Of a stretch of 64,000 nt of DNA, positions 47,294 to 58,571 are shown one piece after another; position 1 is the first letter of the stretch, and every line of letters starts with the position of its first letter. The stretch is taken from positions 186,001-250,000 of the forward strand of contig KZ627152.1 in assembly GCA_002917775.1 (NCBI GenBank), given 5' to 3'. The stretch comes from Glaciozyma antarctica PI12 (lineage: Eukaryota; Basidiomycota; Microbotryomycetes; Kriegeriales; Camptobasidiaceae). Position numbers and translations under genes: made by a program. A model generated the notes under the pieces. That model was not told the origin of the DNA and made no database searches. It saw only the letters and a list, made by a program, of their open reading frames with translations.

Positions 47294-48809
47294 ATGGCAT
47301 CCACACAGCAGGAACTCGCCCTCAGGGCCAAGACGGTAAGCTCCTCCCAGCTCGAGCTGCCCCCCAACGCGAGCTCACCCTCCTTCCGACGAGCGCAGAC
47401 CAACCTCAACGCTGGACCGTCCCCCCTCCCCCTCGCCTCCCTCCTGACCGCCTCCTCCTCCCTCCTCTCCTTCCCCGAGACCCCAGGCATGGGCATCGCC
47501 GAGATCTCGCACCGCTCTCCCGCTTTTATCAAAGTCCTCGCCGACGCCAACAAGGATCTCAAGGCGCTCCTCGACGTGCCGGACAACTACCGTATCCTCT
47601 GGATGCAGGGCGGTGGACTCACTCAGTTCTCCGCGACGGTGCTCAACCTCCTCGCGTGCTACCGCCTCAAGCACCAGCTCAAGCCCGAGGAGGACGTCGT
47701 CGGAGAGTACTGCATCACGGGCAGCTGGAGTCTCAAGGCGGCTGAGGAGGGCGCGAGGATGGGAGCGGCGGCCAAGACGATTGTGGATGGACGGAAAGCG
47801 GGAGGAGGCAAGTTCAAGGCGATCCCTCAGGCAGCCGAGTGGGACCTGGCGGCGCACGGCGACAAGGCGGAGGGGAGGAAGCCTGCGTTCGTCTACTACT
47901 GCGACAACGAGACGGTCGATGGAGTCGAGTTCCCTGCCGATGCCTCGAACGGTGGCCAGCCCTTCCCTTTCGACAAGTTTGGAGACGTCCCTATCGTCTG
48001 CGACATGTCCTCCAACTTTCTCTCCCGCCCTGTCGACGTTTCCAAGTACGGAATCATCTACGCTGGAGCTCAGAAGAACCTTGGACCAGCTGGAGTGAGC
48101 GTGGTTATCGTACGCGAGGACCTCATCAGTGCGTGCTCTATCGAATCTTCGTGCGGAGCTGGCAGCTAATCGTGTGCGACTTCGCAGTCGATACCGACCT
48201 GTCCATCCCTTTCGGAGGCCCTCGAGTTCCCGCCATGCTCATGTACAAGAACCTCTCCGACAGCGATTCGATGTACAAGTGCGTTCCTACTCTCCTCTCC
48301 CTTGTTCCCTCACTGACGCCCTGCATCGCAGCACCCCTCCGACCTTCACCATCTACCTCTGTTCCCTCGTCCTCCGCTCTCTCCTCGAATCCCCTCCTCT
48401 CCCCCTCGGCAACTCTCCCAGCGCCCTCTCCCCTCTCTCCACTTTCGCCTCGACGAAATCCTCCCTCGTCTACGCCCTCCTCGACGACGGCGATTTCTTC
48501 GTCGGCACGGCGGAAAAGGGGAGTAGGAGTAGGATGAACGTTACTTTCCGTTTGAAGGGCGAGGGGAAGGCGAGGGATGAGCTCGAGAAGAGGTTCATTG
48601 CTGCGGCGAGCAAGGAGGGCATCAAGGGCGTTGCGGGACACCGGAGTGTTGGAGGTGCGTTGTTCGTCACAATGGGCTGATTTGTACTGATGCGATACCG
48701 CTGTGCAGGAATTCGTACGTCGCTGTACAACGCTGTAACGCTCGAGCAGGTCGAGGGACTCGTCGTCTTCATGAAGGCGTTCCGTGCGGCAGAGGAGGGA
48801 TCTGCCTGA
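47294..48809 (+). CDS. SER1: Phosphoserine aminotransferase
   Basis: A PLP enzyme converting 3-phosphohydroxypyruvate to phosphoserine in serine synthesis. After splicing, MASTQQELALRAKT joins TNLNAGPSPLPLASLL. Family landmarks are ETPGMGIAEISHRSP, ILWMQGGGLTQFSATVLNL, YCITGSWSLKAAEEG, FVYYCDNETVDGVEFP, VCDMSSNFLSRPVDVSKYG and GAQKNLGPAGVSVVIVRED (the Lys binds PLP). PTFTIYLCSLVLRSL, MNVTFRLKGEGKARDELEKRF and HRSVGGIRTSLYNAVTLEQV follow. The introns after KAKT, DLI, MYK and HRSVGG are ordinary. Stop TGA at 48807-48809. The symbol follows yeast. Confidence 0.93.
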
Positions 48810-49247
48810 GCTCGCGCGTCTTGACGTGCTCCGGCATCAATACATAGATTATCAGTGGCGCACGGGCACGAGTTCGCTGGCGAGACTATTTGCTGTTTTT
48901 CGAGCTTCACTGCTTCCGTGTCTCGTGACACCTACGACGAGCTGCTTTCATGTCCTCCCTACACAACCAACGACAGCCTCATTTGTTTCAACGCTCTCGC
49001 TGTTCCACGCTTTCCGAACGAGTTACGACTCCGTCAAACCCCCACCAGCTCTCTCGACGCCCTCCGAACCACTGCCTGAGCTTCGGGACTCCTTGCGCTC
49101 TGGGCCAGAGCTGCATTCGTTCGTATGAAGCGGGGGAAGAGAGTGACGGGAACGGAGGAGAGTGATTCAGATGCGTACGGCAAGAGAGAACGAGCGTGTT
49201 GAAACGTGTGGCGAACGAGCGTGTATTGGCCATAACGGCTACTTCCC
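48810..49247. other. Convergent 3' region between phosphoserine aminotransferase and Ca2+/H+ exchanger
   Basis: The two flanking genes converge on these 438 bp. Only short frames without homology are present; they probably hold two 3' untranslated regions. Confidence 0.45.
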
Positions 49248-51442
49248 CTACATCTGCCAGAAGGCCAGCGCGATGATGAAGTATAGAGCCACTGCGAACG
49301 GGAAGAGGTTAGCCCACATCTCGCGCGGGTGGAGGAGCGAAGGTTCGTACCCAGCATGAGGCCCTCGAGCCAGTTGGACTGCGGAAGCTGGGTTAGGTCC
49401 TGAAGATGTGAAGCGCGTGGGGGAGCGTACCTTTCCGTCCGAGATGAGGAGGTTAACGAGGATGACCGAGACGAAGAGGCAGATCGTCTCGAAGTTTTCG
49501 AAGAACATCGTGAGATCCTCTCCGATGATCCAGCCGACAACGACGAGGATGGGAATAACGCCGATAGCGATTTGCTGCAGGAGAGCAAAGTTCAGTGCTA
49601 GCACCGCGTGAGCCTGTCAGGACGCACGATGGAAGATCCGACGCTGACGCCGATGCTGCGATAGAGACTGGTAAGCGATATCGAGCGACGGTGCAAGCAT
49701 AAACCTACGTGAGCTCCATCTTATTTTTTAAAGCCATCCAGACCGACGTAGCGTGTTCTGCAAGACCGTAGTAGTCAGCGGGAGACCTCGAGCGAGCCGA
49801 AACCTCGAGCGAGCCGAGAAAGCACACACCTGCGGCGTTTCCGACGATCGGGATGAGGATTGCTCTGCAAGGAGGCGAGGTTAGCGTAGTGTATAACTGC
49901 TGGTCGAGGGCTGGACTTGCCCGATGAACGCCTTGGGAATCGCAAAGTCGTTCGCGAACTCGTCGATGGCGCCAACGACTGCGAGATCAAACCGTCAGCC
50001 ACGACTCTGTGAGCGAGCCATCCCGGTTCCCGATCTTAACAACTCGCGCGGGTGTGAGGACGCACGGTAGTCGGCGCAGAACGAGGTAATGACGGTGACG
50101 ACGACAAGGCAGGCGACGGCGGTCTTGACCTCCATCTTGGCGACCTCCTCCTCGTGCTCGTTCTCGTCCTCAAACAAGTAGGCGTGCGAGCTGAGCTGGA
50201 AGTAGAGGTCTGCATGGCGAGTCAGCTTAGGTTCGCACGCTGGAGTCCCCTGGGCGACGCACACGAGGCGTAGCAGAACAAGAGGATCTAAACGCAGGGA
50301 AATTAGCTTGCTGCCCTCGTCTTCCACTCAAGAATGCTGCTTACCAAAGCGGTTCCGCGCGAGATGAAGAGAAGGCCCTTGAGGTCGGTCGCCTTGTCCA
50401 AAACGGTCAGGAGCTGGTCCTCGGGCCTCTCGAGCCTGCTGGCATGGTACGCCGCAGGGATGACGAGAGTCGAGCATGCGAGGACCATGAGGGATGAACT
50501 CGTCTGCGCGGCGGTCATCTGGAAAGACGACTCCTTAAACTTCCACCCAGCGGCGAGGAACGAGCAGCCGAGGACGAGGAGGAGGTTGGAGAGGATGGAG
50601 CCGAGCAGCGAGGTTTGGACGATGCGGAGCTCTCCCTTTGCGAGCGCGACGATACTGACGATAGCCTCGACGGCGTCTGGGATCTACGTCAGCTGGCTCA
50701 ACGGGGAGGGGAGGAAGGAGGCTCACTTCCGAACGTCCTAACGGGCAGAACTAGATCAGGACTGCACAAGCCGGGCAAAGCGGAGAAGGACTCACGCATT
50801 CATAAGACCTCCGACAGTCTGGCCAAGCTTGAGCGAGCATTGCTCCGTTGCATCTCCCAGCAACGAGGCAAGGGGGACAATCGCGATGAACGAGATGATA
50901 AAGTCGGCCGTCGAGCCTGTGTCGTTCATCAGTCAGCGGCACCCTCTCCCTCCCTCCCTGCACAAGAACGACGTACCCCATTTAGCAAAGTGACTGATGA
51001 AGCTCAGCGGCACCGACACGAGGAGGAGGTTGATGTATCCGCTGAAGAGGAACGCCCTGAGACTCTCCATCACGGTCGGGATTGAGTGGTCGATATCGTC
51101 CTGCGGGAAGGAAGGGAGGGAGGTGTACATTGGTGAAGGGGAGCGTAAGGGCGAAGTGATGGAGAGGGGGCGGGGGTGGGAGTTGGGGAGCTAGAGTGTC
51201 AGCGTCAGTGGTTCTCGTTCCTTGATATCCGCTTAAGGTGCTCCCACTTCGCCGGGAGCAGGATGAGAAGGGAGTGCAGCACGTACATGGTAAGTGTGCT
51301 GGGGGATTGAGGTGGAGGCGTTCAGAAGAGAGGTCTGTTCGTCAGGTTCGCCGTTGCGGGGCTTTGAAGGGGCTGCCAGACGAGGAGGGTCATGGTCAGG
51401 ATCTGGAGCAGGGCGTAGCTTGCGGCGTGAGCACTCACCCAT
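49248..51442 (-). CDS. VCX1: Vacuolar Ca2+/H+ exchanger (CAX family)
   Basis: The transporter has about eleven membrane helices and exports Ca2+ into the vacuole in exchange for H+. The two CAX signature repeats are clear: GLMNATFGNAVEAIVSIVAL and GNAAEHATSVWMALKNKMEL. Other blocks are INLLLVSVPLSFISHFAKWG, LGDATEQCSLKLGQTVGGL, SLLGSILSNLLLVLGCSF, an acidic cytosolic loop (FEDENEHEEEVAKME), ICLFVSVILVNLLISDG and ALYFIIALAFWQM. The likely start is ATG at 51442, followed after one base by an intron, giving MAPSKPRNGEPDEQTSLLN. The joining of this N-terminus to DDIDHSIPTVMESLRAF is uncertain. Stop TAG at 49248-49250. The symbol follows yeast. Confidence 0.88.
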
Positions 51443-51979
51443 GTCTAAGGGCAGGAGTGTTTGAGGAGGGAAGGGGGCTGAGTTAGGTACGTACTTGGAC
51501 GGGATCCAGAGGTACTTCTCAGTATGCAGCATACATTGGTTCCACTTTCGTGCTCTAGCCAAGCCTGGGCAGAGAGTGAGTGTGTGTGAGCAGGCTTGAG
51601 TACTCGTAGATGGTACAGCAGTAACTACAGCAAACGTCAAAAACGAGAGAAGAGACGAGCAACGGCCCTGGTAGCTCGCTGAGCGGGGGAGAGGTCGACA
51701 GCGAACACAGTTAGTGCTGCTTGCTCTTCCTCCTCCTACCTCCCCTCTCGACCTCAGCTACGCCGTGCACCGGCAGACATAACTCGCACAGCTACGCGCT
51801 TCCTAGATCTCAGCCAGCCATCCTCGCCAGCCTCGAAAGCAGCCGCCTGAACACGCTCAGCAACCGCCCATCGGCACCCTCCAGAGGAGCCACCTCGTCG
51901 CCAGACCCCAGGGAACAGGAGCGCTACTCGTTAGAATCCGCGCATCCCAGCTCTATCTCTTCAGCTCCTTCTCCCCACG
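51443..51979. other. Divergent intergenic region before the Ca2+/H+ exchanger and AP-2 mu
   Basis: The 537 bp must carry promoters for both genes. The open frame here is Ser/Pro-rich, lacks homology and overlaps the AP-2 mu leader; it is not counted as a gene. Confidence 0.4.
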
Positions 51980-54106
51980 ATGATCTCGGCCTTGTGAGCT
52001 CGCACCTCTCTCTACCAACCGGCCTCAGGCAACAGCTAACCACCCGCTCAGCTTCATCCTCAACGTCAAGGGCGAGGTCCTTATCTCCCGTCTCTACCGC
52101 CCCGACCTCAAGTGCGTTCCTCCCGTTCCGCTCTCTCAACACGCGCTGACCTCTCGCGTACCAGGCGTTCCATCTCCGACATCTTTCGCATTCACGTTAT
52201 CGCCAGCTCTACACCTCCGACATCCCCTCTTACGACCCTCGGGAGCACGACGTTCTTCCATGTGCGGCATGGCGGGCTTTGGCTTGTAGCGGTGACGAAG
52301 AACGTGAGTCGCGTGGAGGGTGCTGAGCTGGAGCTGGGGAGGAAGCGAGAGGTGTGGGGAGGCGTAGGGAGGCGTAAGGTGCAGCCAAGACAGTGGATGA
52401 AGCGGGAGAGGCGATTGCTTGGGCTGCGAGAGCTTCAGCTGGTGCAGCTCAGCGTGGGAGCGGACCGTGGGGACCGCTAGCTAATGCGCCTCTCTCTTTG
52501 CCGCAGAATGCCAACGCTGCTCTGGTGTTTGAGTTTGCATACCGATTCATTAACCTTGGACGGTCCTACTTTGGGAAGCTGGACGAAGAGAGCGTCAAAA
52601 AACAACTTCGTGTGAGTGCTGCGTCACCTGGAGGCTGGAGCTAGGAGCTGACCTTGCTGTTCCCGTAGGCTGATCTACGAACTGCTGGATGGTAAGCTCA
52701 AGAGACACGATGAGACCTAACGCACAGCTGAGCTGACCTCGCGTTTCCCCACTTCCAGAGATCCTCGACTTTGGCTACCCCCAGAACTCGGAATCCGACA
52801 CGCTCAAGATGTACATCACCACCGAGGGCGTCAAGTCAGAGCAGGCGGTGGTGCGTGCTCTCCTGCCGTGGCTCTCTCGCCTTCGCTAACTCTCCAATCG
52901 TCGTCGCAGCGCGAGGAGGCATCCAAAATCACGATTCAGGCGACAGGAGCGACGTCGTGGCGAAGAAACGACGTCAAGTACCGCAAGAACGAGGCCTTTG
53001 TCGACGTTATCGAGACGGTCAACCTTTCGATGAGCGCAAAAGGTGCGTGGTGGCTGGGCGCGAGGAGAGGACCCAGCTTATGTGGCGCTCTCGATCGCAG
53101 GAACGGTCTTGCGCGCCGACGTCGATGGACAAATTCTCATGCGCGCGTACTTGAGTGGAACGCCCGAGTGCAAGTTTGGCCTCAACGACAAGCTCGTTCT
53201 CGAGAAGGGGTGCGTCGCAGCTGAGTTTCGACATTGACTGAGCGCGACTGACTTTCGCTCGCTCGTAGAGACAAGGTCAATGCTCCTGGAGCTGTCGAGG
53301 CTAGCTCTGTAGAGCTGGACGACTGTCAATTTCATCAATGCGTCAAGCTCGGCAAGTTTGACTCGGACCGCACCATCTCCTTTATCCCTCCAGAAGGCGA
53401 GTTTGAGCTCATGCGGTGCGTCCTCCTCTCCCTGCCCTATCTCTCCGCCGCTCACGATCCTCGCAGATACCGCTCAACAACCAACGTCAACCTTCCGTTC
53501 CGAATCCAACCCATCGTCGAGGAGATTGGCAAATCTCGCGTCGACTATACGGTGCACGTCAAAGCCAACTTTTCGCCCAAGCTCAGCGCCAACAACGTCG
53601 TTATCAAGATCCCCACTCCGCTCAACACGACCAAAGTCGATTGCAAAGTCGGTATCGGCAAGGCCAAGTACGTTCCAGCGGAGAACGTCATCATCTGGAA
53701 GTACGTTCGTTCCCTCCTCCTACGTCTTAGCGTGTATTGATTCCCTGGCGCAGGATCCCTAGGTTCCAAGGACAGGCCGATACGACTTTCTCGGCGGAAG
53801 CGACGCTCTCGCAGACTACGCACCGGAAAGCCTGGTCCCGCCCACCCATCTCGATCGAATTCCAAGTCCTCATGTTCACCGCGTCTGGGTTGCTCGTTAG
53901 GTTCCTCAAGGTTTTCGAGAAGGGGAACTATCAGAGCGTCAAATGGGTGCGATGTGAGTCAGTCTTTGTTGGGGTCGGCAGAGGGGAGCTGATGGGGGAG
54001 GACAGATTTGACGAAGGCGAATGGGACGTACTTGATTCGGGTGAGTGCCTCTCTGGGAGTGGAAGTGGTGCCGAGGCTGATGTGTGCTGGTTGTTCGCAG
54101 ATTTGA
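51980..54106 (+). CDS. APM4: AP-2 complex subunit mu (clathrin adaptor)
   Basis: [20 protein letters not shown] after the first splice is the longin-domain start. [53 protein letters not shown] and [16 protein letters not shown] follow. The mu homology domain reads [93 protein letters not shown] and [20 protein letters not shown]. It recruits YxxPhi cargo to plasma-membrane clathrin coats. Stop TGA at 54104-54106. The junction between GKLDEESVK and LIYELL (52600-52680) does not splice in frame as read; an A-run there may be mis-called. SVKWVRY at the end favours AP-2 over AP-1. Confidence 0.88.
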
Positions 54107-54301
54107 GGAGCGAGATGGGAGAGGTGCGGGTTGGCGAGAGGTGTAATGGTTATTGCGGTCCTGTGACCGCGTTATGGACACTCCTTCTCGCTCGAAACGA
54201 GTACAAACCCACTCAAACGGAAGGGTGCCGCAAACCGAGCGAGCGAACCCAGCGCCGCAAAGTCGAACGCACTTGCTCTCTCGAAGCTCTCCCTCCCCCA
54301 C

Positions 54302-54764
54302 ATGAACGCCAACATCCAAGCTCTCGTCGACCTCGGCATCCCTAAAGCCAAAGCTCGCTTCGCCCTCACCGAATTCGAGGGTAACCTAGAGGTGGCCGTC
54401 GACTGGTGCTTCGCGGACGTGCGTCCTCCCTGCTCCCCTCCCGACGAACGCTCAACCCCCGCTACAGGGCGCCGACTGGACCCCCTCCTCCCTTCTCAAC
54501 AACACCGTCGGCTCTCCTCCTCGCGCCGCTTCCCCACCTCCTTCCTCCTCCCACGCCTCTCAAGCGTACTCCATCTCCAAACCACCACCACACCGCCTTT
54601 GTACGCCAGGGACGAAGGTGTGGATAGTGATGAAGATGGAACAGCAGACGGGGAAGAGGGTGGAAGGAGTGGTGGGAGAGGTGTTAACGAGGGGGGATCA
54701 TCCGAGGGGGGTCAAGGTCCGGTTGGTAGATGGGCGCGTGGGGAGAGTGGTGGGGTTGCTGTGA
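54302..54764 (+). CDS. UBA domain plus YwbE-like (DUF2196) protein
   Basis: Two exons, intron near 54421-54469. The first encodes a UBA domain: MNANIQALVDLGIPKAKARF, ALTEFEGNLEVAVDWCF. A Ser/Pro linker of about 35 residues leads to KVWIVMKMEQQTGKRVEGVV, LTRGDHPRGVKVRLVDGRV, GRVVGLL, which matches the small bacterial-type YwbE/DUF2196 beta domain (HPRGIKVRLEDG). The protein is only about 137 residues. UBA implies ubiquitin binding; the YwbE part has no known function. Stop TGA 54762-54764. Confidence 0.8.
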
Positions 54765-55740
54765 GGAACGAGGAGCTGGTCTTCTCCGACGTGCGGTGCT
54801 GCTGGCGGGTGGGGGTGGTCGTCGAGCTGCTCGTTCGTTCGGGTTCCGGAGGGGTAGGTGCTCTCCCTGGGATCGAGCTCGGACCGAGCTGTGAATGATG
54901 CATGGGAACATGCTCTACTGCCTACGACTCTGTGTGCTCTGCCAGCTTTCCGCGAACGGGCACCAAGCCTGTCCGAAGCTTGCATCAACCCTCCGCCGAC
55001 GCCCATCTCCTCAGCGCCGGTGCTGCTTTCTCCTTTCGCACTCTGCTTGCTCCAGCGAATCTACGAAGAGTTCCTCGCTCTCCTCAGCTCTCGTAGGTTA
55101 CTCAAGCAGTGCAACAGGCAGACGGAACTTGTGATGAGATGAAGAAAAGATTGCACTCGACAAGGGATCAGCTAGCTTCCCTCCTTCTGCTCCCTCCCAG
55201 CTCCCCTCCTTGCCCCATCCCATGCTCCGTCCCTTCAAGAATGTCGACCGCACAAAACGAGGGCTGGCTGCGTCGTTTAGCGCTCTACCTGCCCAGATAC
55301 ATTACGGTCTGTTGGTCTGAGCCTCCCCTTAGTGCCTTCGCAGTGCGAAAGCAGATGGCGTATAGCGTGACGCCTATGGGGATGGGAGCGTTACGTCGCC
55401 CAGGTGAGGCTTCGTAAACTGAAGAGAAGAGAAACGCGCCGAGTTTCAAGGTTGAAGTCGTTTTCGTTTGCCGCGCGCTGATTGGCTGACGAGAGGTGCG
55501 GAAGCGTTAGGGGCTTTGTTGAGCTACTACTTTTGATCAAGTAGTAGCAGAGAAGCTCGGACCCAGTTTTTTTCGTTAGAGCGAGTTCCCCCCCTCACTT
55601 CCTTTCGTTACGCTGAACTTGAGAAGGGACGACAAGCTCAGGCTCTTCCTGGTGACTACACAGTTACTCCGACTACACCAGACTACACCACATCCCTCCT
55701 CTCTCCAACCGCACACCCCGACCAAGAACGAACGACGGCC
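54765..55740. other. Long upstream region of the C2H2 gene
   Basis: In 976 bp I find no gene. Small frames at 54858-55142 and 55241-55417 have no homology I recognise. A 10-bp inverted repeat lies at 55523-55548. The final 120 bp contain a short direct repeat of gactacacca and look like a 5' leader. Confidence 0.45.
55523..55548. repeat. Perfect 10-bp inverted repeat upstream of the C2H2 gene
   Basis: The left arm gctactactt (55523-55532) and right arm aagtagtagc (55539-55548) are exact reverse complements around ttgatc. It is about 190 bp before the ATG at 55741. Confidence 0.85.
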
Positions 55741-57654
55741 ATGTACGAGGCCCGCACGGACGACGACTCGAGCCCCGCCGGTGGAGAGAGCAATAACGGA
55801 GGAGCGGCCGACTTCCTTCACGGACTACTCGGGCAGGACATCGACTCGCTCGGCGTGATTGGAGCTCGAGGAGGTGATTCCGGGGGACAGGGGTCGGGTG
55901 GGATGGAGGGAGGCCTCACGCTCGCTGGGACGAAGAGGAAGGCGGGAGGAGCGGAGGGACAAGTTATCAAGCGCGCGAAAGCGTTCCAGCGTAACGGCCA
56001 CGCCAACAGCAACCACCACTCGACTCGCTCGGTCCTCCCCTGGAGCCAGGGCAGCAGCAGTGCAACGATCGACTCGCTCAGCACGTCGATCGGAATGCCT
56101 CAGACGCCCGCCGCGAGCCTTCCTCTCCACTTGGGCGACTACGAACTCCCCCTCGACGTCGCCTCGTTCCCCGACCTCGCGAGCTACTCGAGTTCGAGCA
56201 TCGAAGCGCTCGGCCTCGAAGGCATCTTTGGCGCTCAACAATCCCTCCACACTCCTTCCTCTTCCGACTCGCATCGACCAGCTCTCGACCTCGCCGTACA
56301 CGAGCACCACCGTCGCACGGACAACAGCGCCTCGAGGCCTTCCTTCCTTTGCTATCGACCCTTTGCTATATCCTCCCGGCTCTTCGGAGCAGATTGCGGC
56401 GCAGGCGAGGCACGAACGTGGATTGAGGGAGGATCAGGAGGACGTTTTGATGAAGGAGCTATTCGGGGATTCGGGGAGGTCGCTCGACAAAGGGAAGGAG
56501 AGGGCTCGGGGGAACGGCACGGAGGGAGGAGGAGGATTACGAGGTCGAAGCGGAGGGAAGAGACGACGGCGAGTACGCAGGAGACGCAGACGACGCACGA
56601 TTCAACCCTTCTCGTTCCTCCAACCCCACCCCCGCCCCAGCATCCACCTCGACCTCCATCTCCAGCACCAGCACCAGCACCGCCGTCCCCGCTCCTCGTC
56701 CTCCGCTCAACGGTCCTACAGCGCGCGAAGCAGCGACGGCGTTCCAGGGCGACGAGGAGAGGCCGCACAAGTGTCCGAGTGAAGGGTGCGACAAGAAGTT
56801 TTCGCGCAAGAGCGACTTTTTGAGGCATTATAGGATTCACACGGGCGAACGACCGTTCGTGTGCGATCATGAGGGGTGCGGGAAGAGCTTCATTCAGGTG
56901 CGTTTTCCACTCCATTTCGCTGATTCGTCGACGAGAGCTGACGGACTCTGTGGGACGCAGAGATCGGCGCTCACGGTTCATGCGCGAGTTCATTCGGGCG
57001 AGAAGCCGCACGCGTGCAAGGAGTGCCCGCGCGAGTTCAGCGATTCGTCCTCGCTCGCTCGACATCGCCGAGTGCACGCTGGACTCAAGCCGTTCAAGTG
57101 CGAGAAGTGTAACGTCAAGTCCTTCTCTCGCAAGGCGACTCTGAATCGACATCTCACCATCTGCTCTGGTGCTGGCGAGAGGTTCGTTTCGCTTCGCATT
57201 CGCACGAGGGACGATACTGACGAGCGATTTCGCAGGTCCGCTCCGAAACCCAAAACGAACAAGACTCCCCGCCCTCGTCTCTCCAAGACGAAACAACCCA
57301 AGATGCACCCCTCCGTCAACGTCCCCAACTCCGGCGAAGCCTCCCCCCACTAACTCCTCCTCCTCCGCCCCGGACGACGAAGACGACGAAGAATCCACCG
57401 CCCTCCCCACTCCCCTCGAATCCACCTCGCCCTCCGCCCGCCGCAATTCCCTCTCCCGTACCCGCCCACCGTTGGAGAACCAGCAGGCTGAAATAGCGAG
57501 CGCTGCGACGAGCGCGACGAGGACGGAGGTGATGCCCGTTCCGAGACCGGTTAGGAGCGATGGGTTTGATGAGATGGAGGGGGTTAGGGCGGATGAGCAG
57601 CAGGCTGCTAGGGCGTTGGTGATGGGGTTTGGGAGGGTGGAGGAGGAGGAGTAG
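55741..57654 (+). CDS. C2H2 zinc-finger transcription factor (three apparent frame slips)
   Basis: [20 protein letters not shown] opens a Ser/Gly-rich N-terminus with a basic KRKAGG/KRAKAF segment. Four fingers follow near 56780-57175: [32 protein letters not shown] with [30 protein letters not shown], and [20 protein letters not shown] ending IC (C2HC). Linkers TGERPF and SGEKPH are canonical, so sequence-specific DNA binding is expected. The coding frame changes near 56270, near 56524 (G-run), and near 57346 (six-C run), after which an acidic Ser-rich tail runs to TAG at 57652-57654. At least two slips lie in homopolymers, so base-calling error is likely. The target genes are unknown. Confidence 0.75.
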
Positions 57655-58571
57655 GGGATCGTGGGCTTGATGCCCTCGTTTTGTTTCAGCTCGACCTCGT
57701 TCGTTTGATTCCAGTAGTTCTTTGTAGCTTGTGATACACGATACCGTTTCCAGTACTCAGCTTCGAAGAGAGCGGTGAATACGGTGGGCTAAAACTTGGG
57801 CTGTGTTCGAATCGAGGTGACGCGCAGCAGCAGCGCCCAAGCTGTTTCGAGCGGAGGAGGCTCTCTCTCAGCCCACCCTACGCCTGACCTCAAGCACAAC
57901 AGCAAGCCACCATACGACAGAATCAGCAGCAGCTAACTCACCCGCACCCAGTGTCCTCGATCGACTCCACCCCCAGCTACCCCCCTTCCTCCCTCGCCAA
58001 CGCTCTCAAGCCCCAATCCATCGACCAGCCCGCACATGCTCCAACCTGTTCTCACACCAAGGAGGAGCACGAGGTGCTAAGGCTCAAGGGCGGGTGCATC
58101 GACTTCACCTCGTGTACGTATGCAATGCTCGAGGAGAGGGGTGAGAGCTGATGCAGTGTACAACAGGTGGGTGTCCTTGTGAATGCTGGTGAGTGTGTGG
58201 GTGGGAGATAAGGAGGAGAGGAAGCTGATGGTGGACGCAGTTGTATTCCTTGCACGATCGCGTGAGGAGGCGGTTCAACGAGGGAGGATCGGGAGATGGG
58301 AGTGGGAGCAGGGACACTTTTTGGGCTGCAGGACTGGAGTGCATACACGTTTGTTCGTTTTCGCAGGTAGATACGCTGGCAGAGGGAGCATCTGCTGAGT
58401 GAGGAGCTGCTCAAGGAGGATCGAGGTGGAGGAGAGGAGCTCACTCGCCTCAAGTTCGCGTCGTGCTCTCGTCTCTTTCCTTCTCCCCACACACCTCGCC
58501 AGGAGCTTTCGACACTTCCTCGCCACTCTCCCCGGTCCCCACACAGTCCAAACACCCACCGACGAGCTAGG
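57655..58571. other. Region between the C2H2 gene and HOP1
   Basis: Besides the possible small gene at 57951-58265, the 917 bp contain the HOP1 upstream region. A long minus-strand frame across 58052-58630 is low-complexity and not supported as a gene. Confidence 0.4.
57951..58265 (+). CDS. Possible small Cys-containing protein, unknown
   Basis: The frame from 57951 reads SSIDSTPSYPPSSLANALKP, then CSHTKEEHEVLRLKGGCIDF. It ends near a gtacgt donor at about 58116, with two further small exons possible (LYNS then CIPCTIA, TGA 58263-58265). There is no ATG in the exon itself; an acceptor-like cccag lies just before TG at 57951, so the start codon may be completed by an upstream exon ending in A. 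Paired Cys residues suggest metal or disulfide use. No family recognised. Confidence 0.35.
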
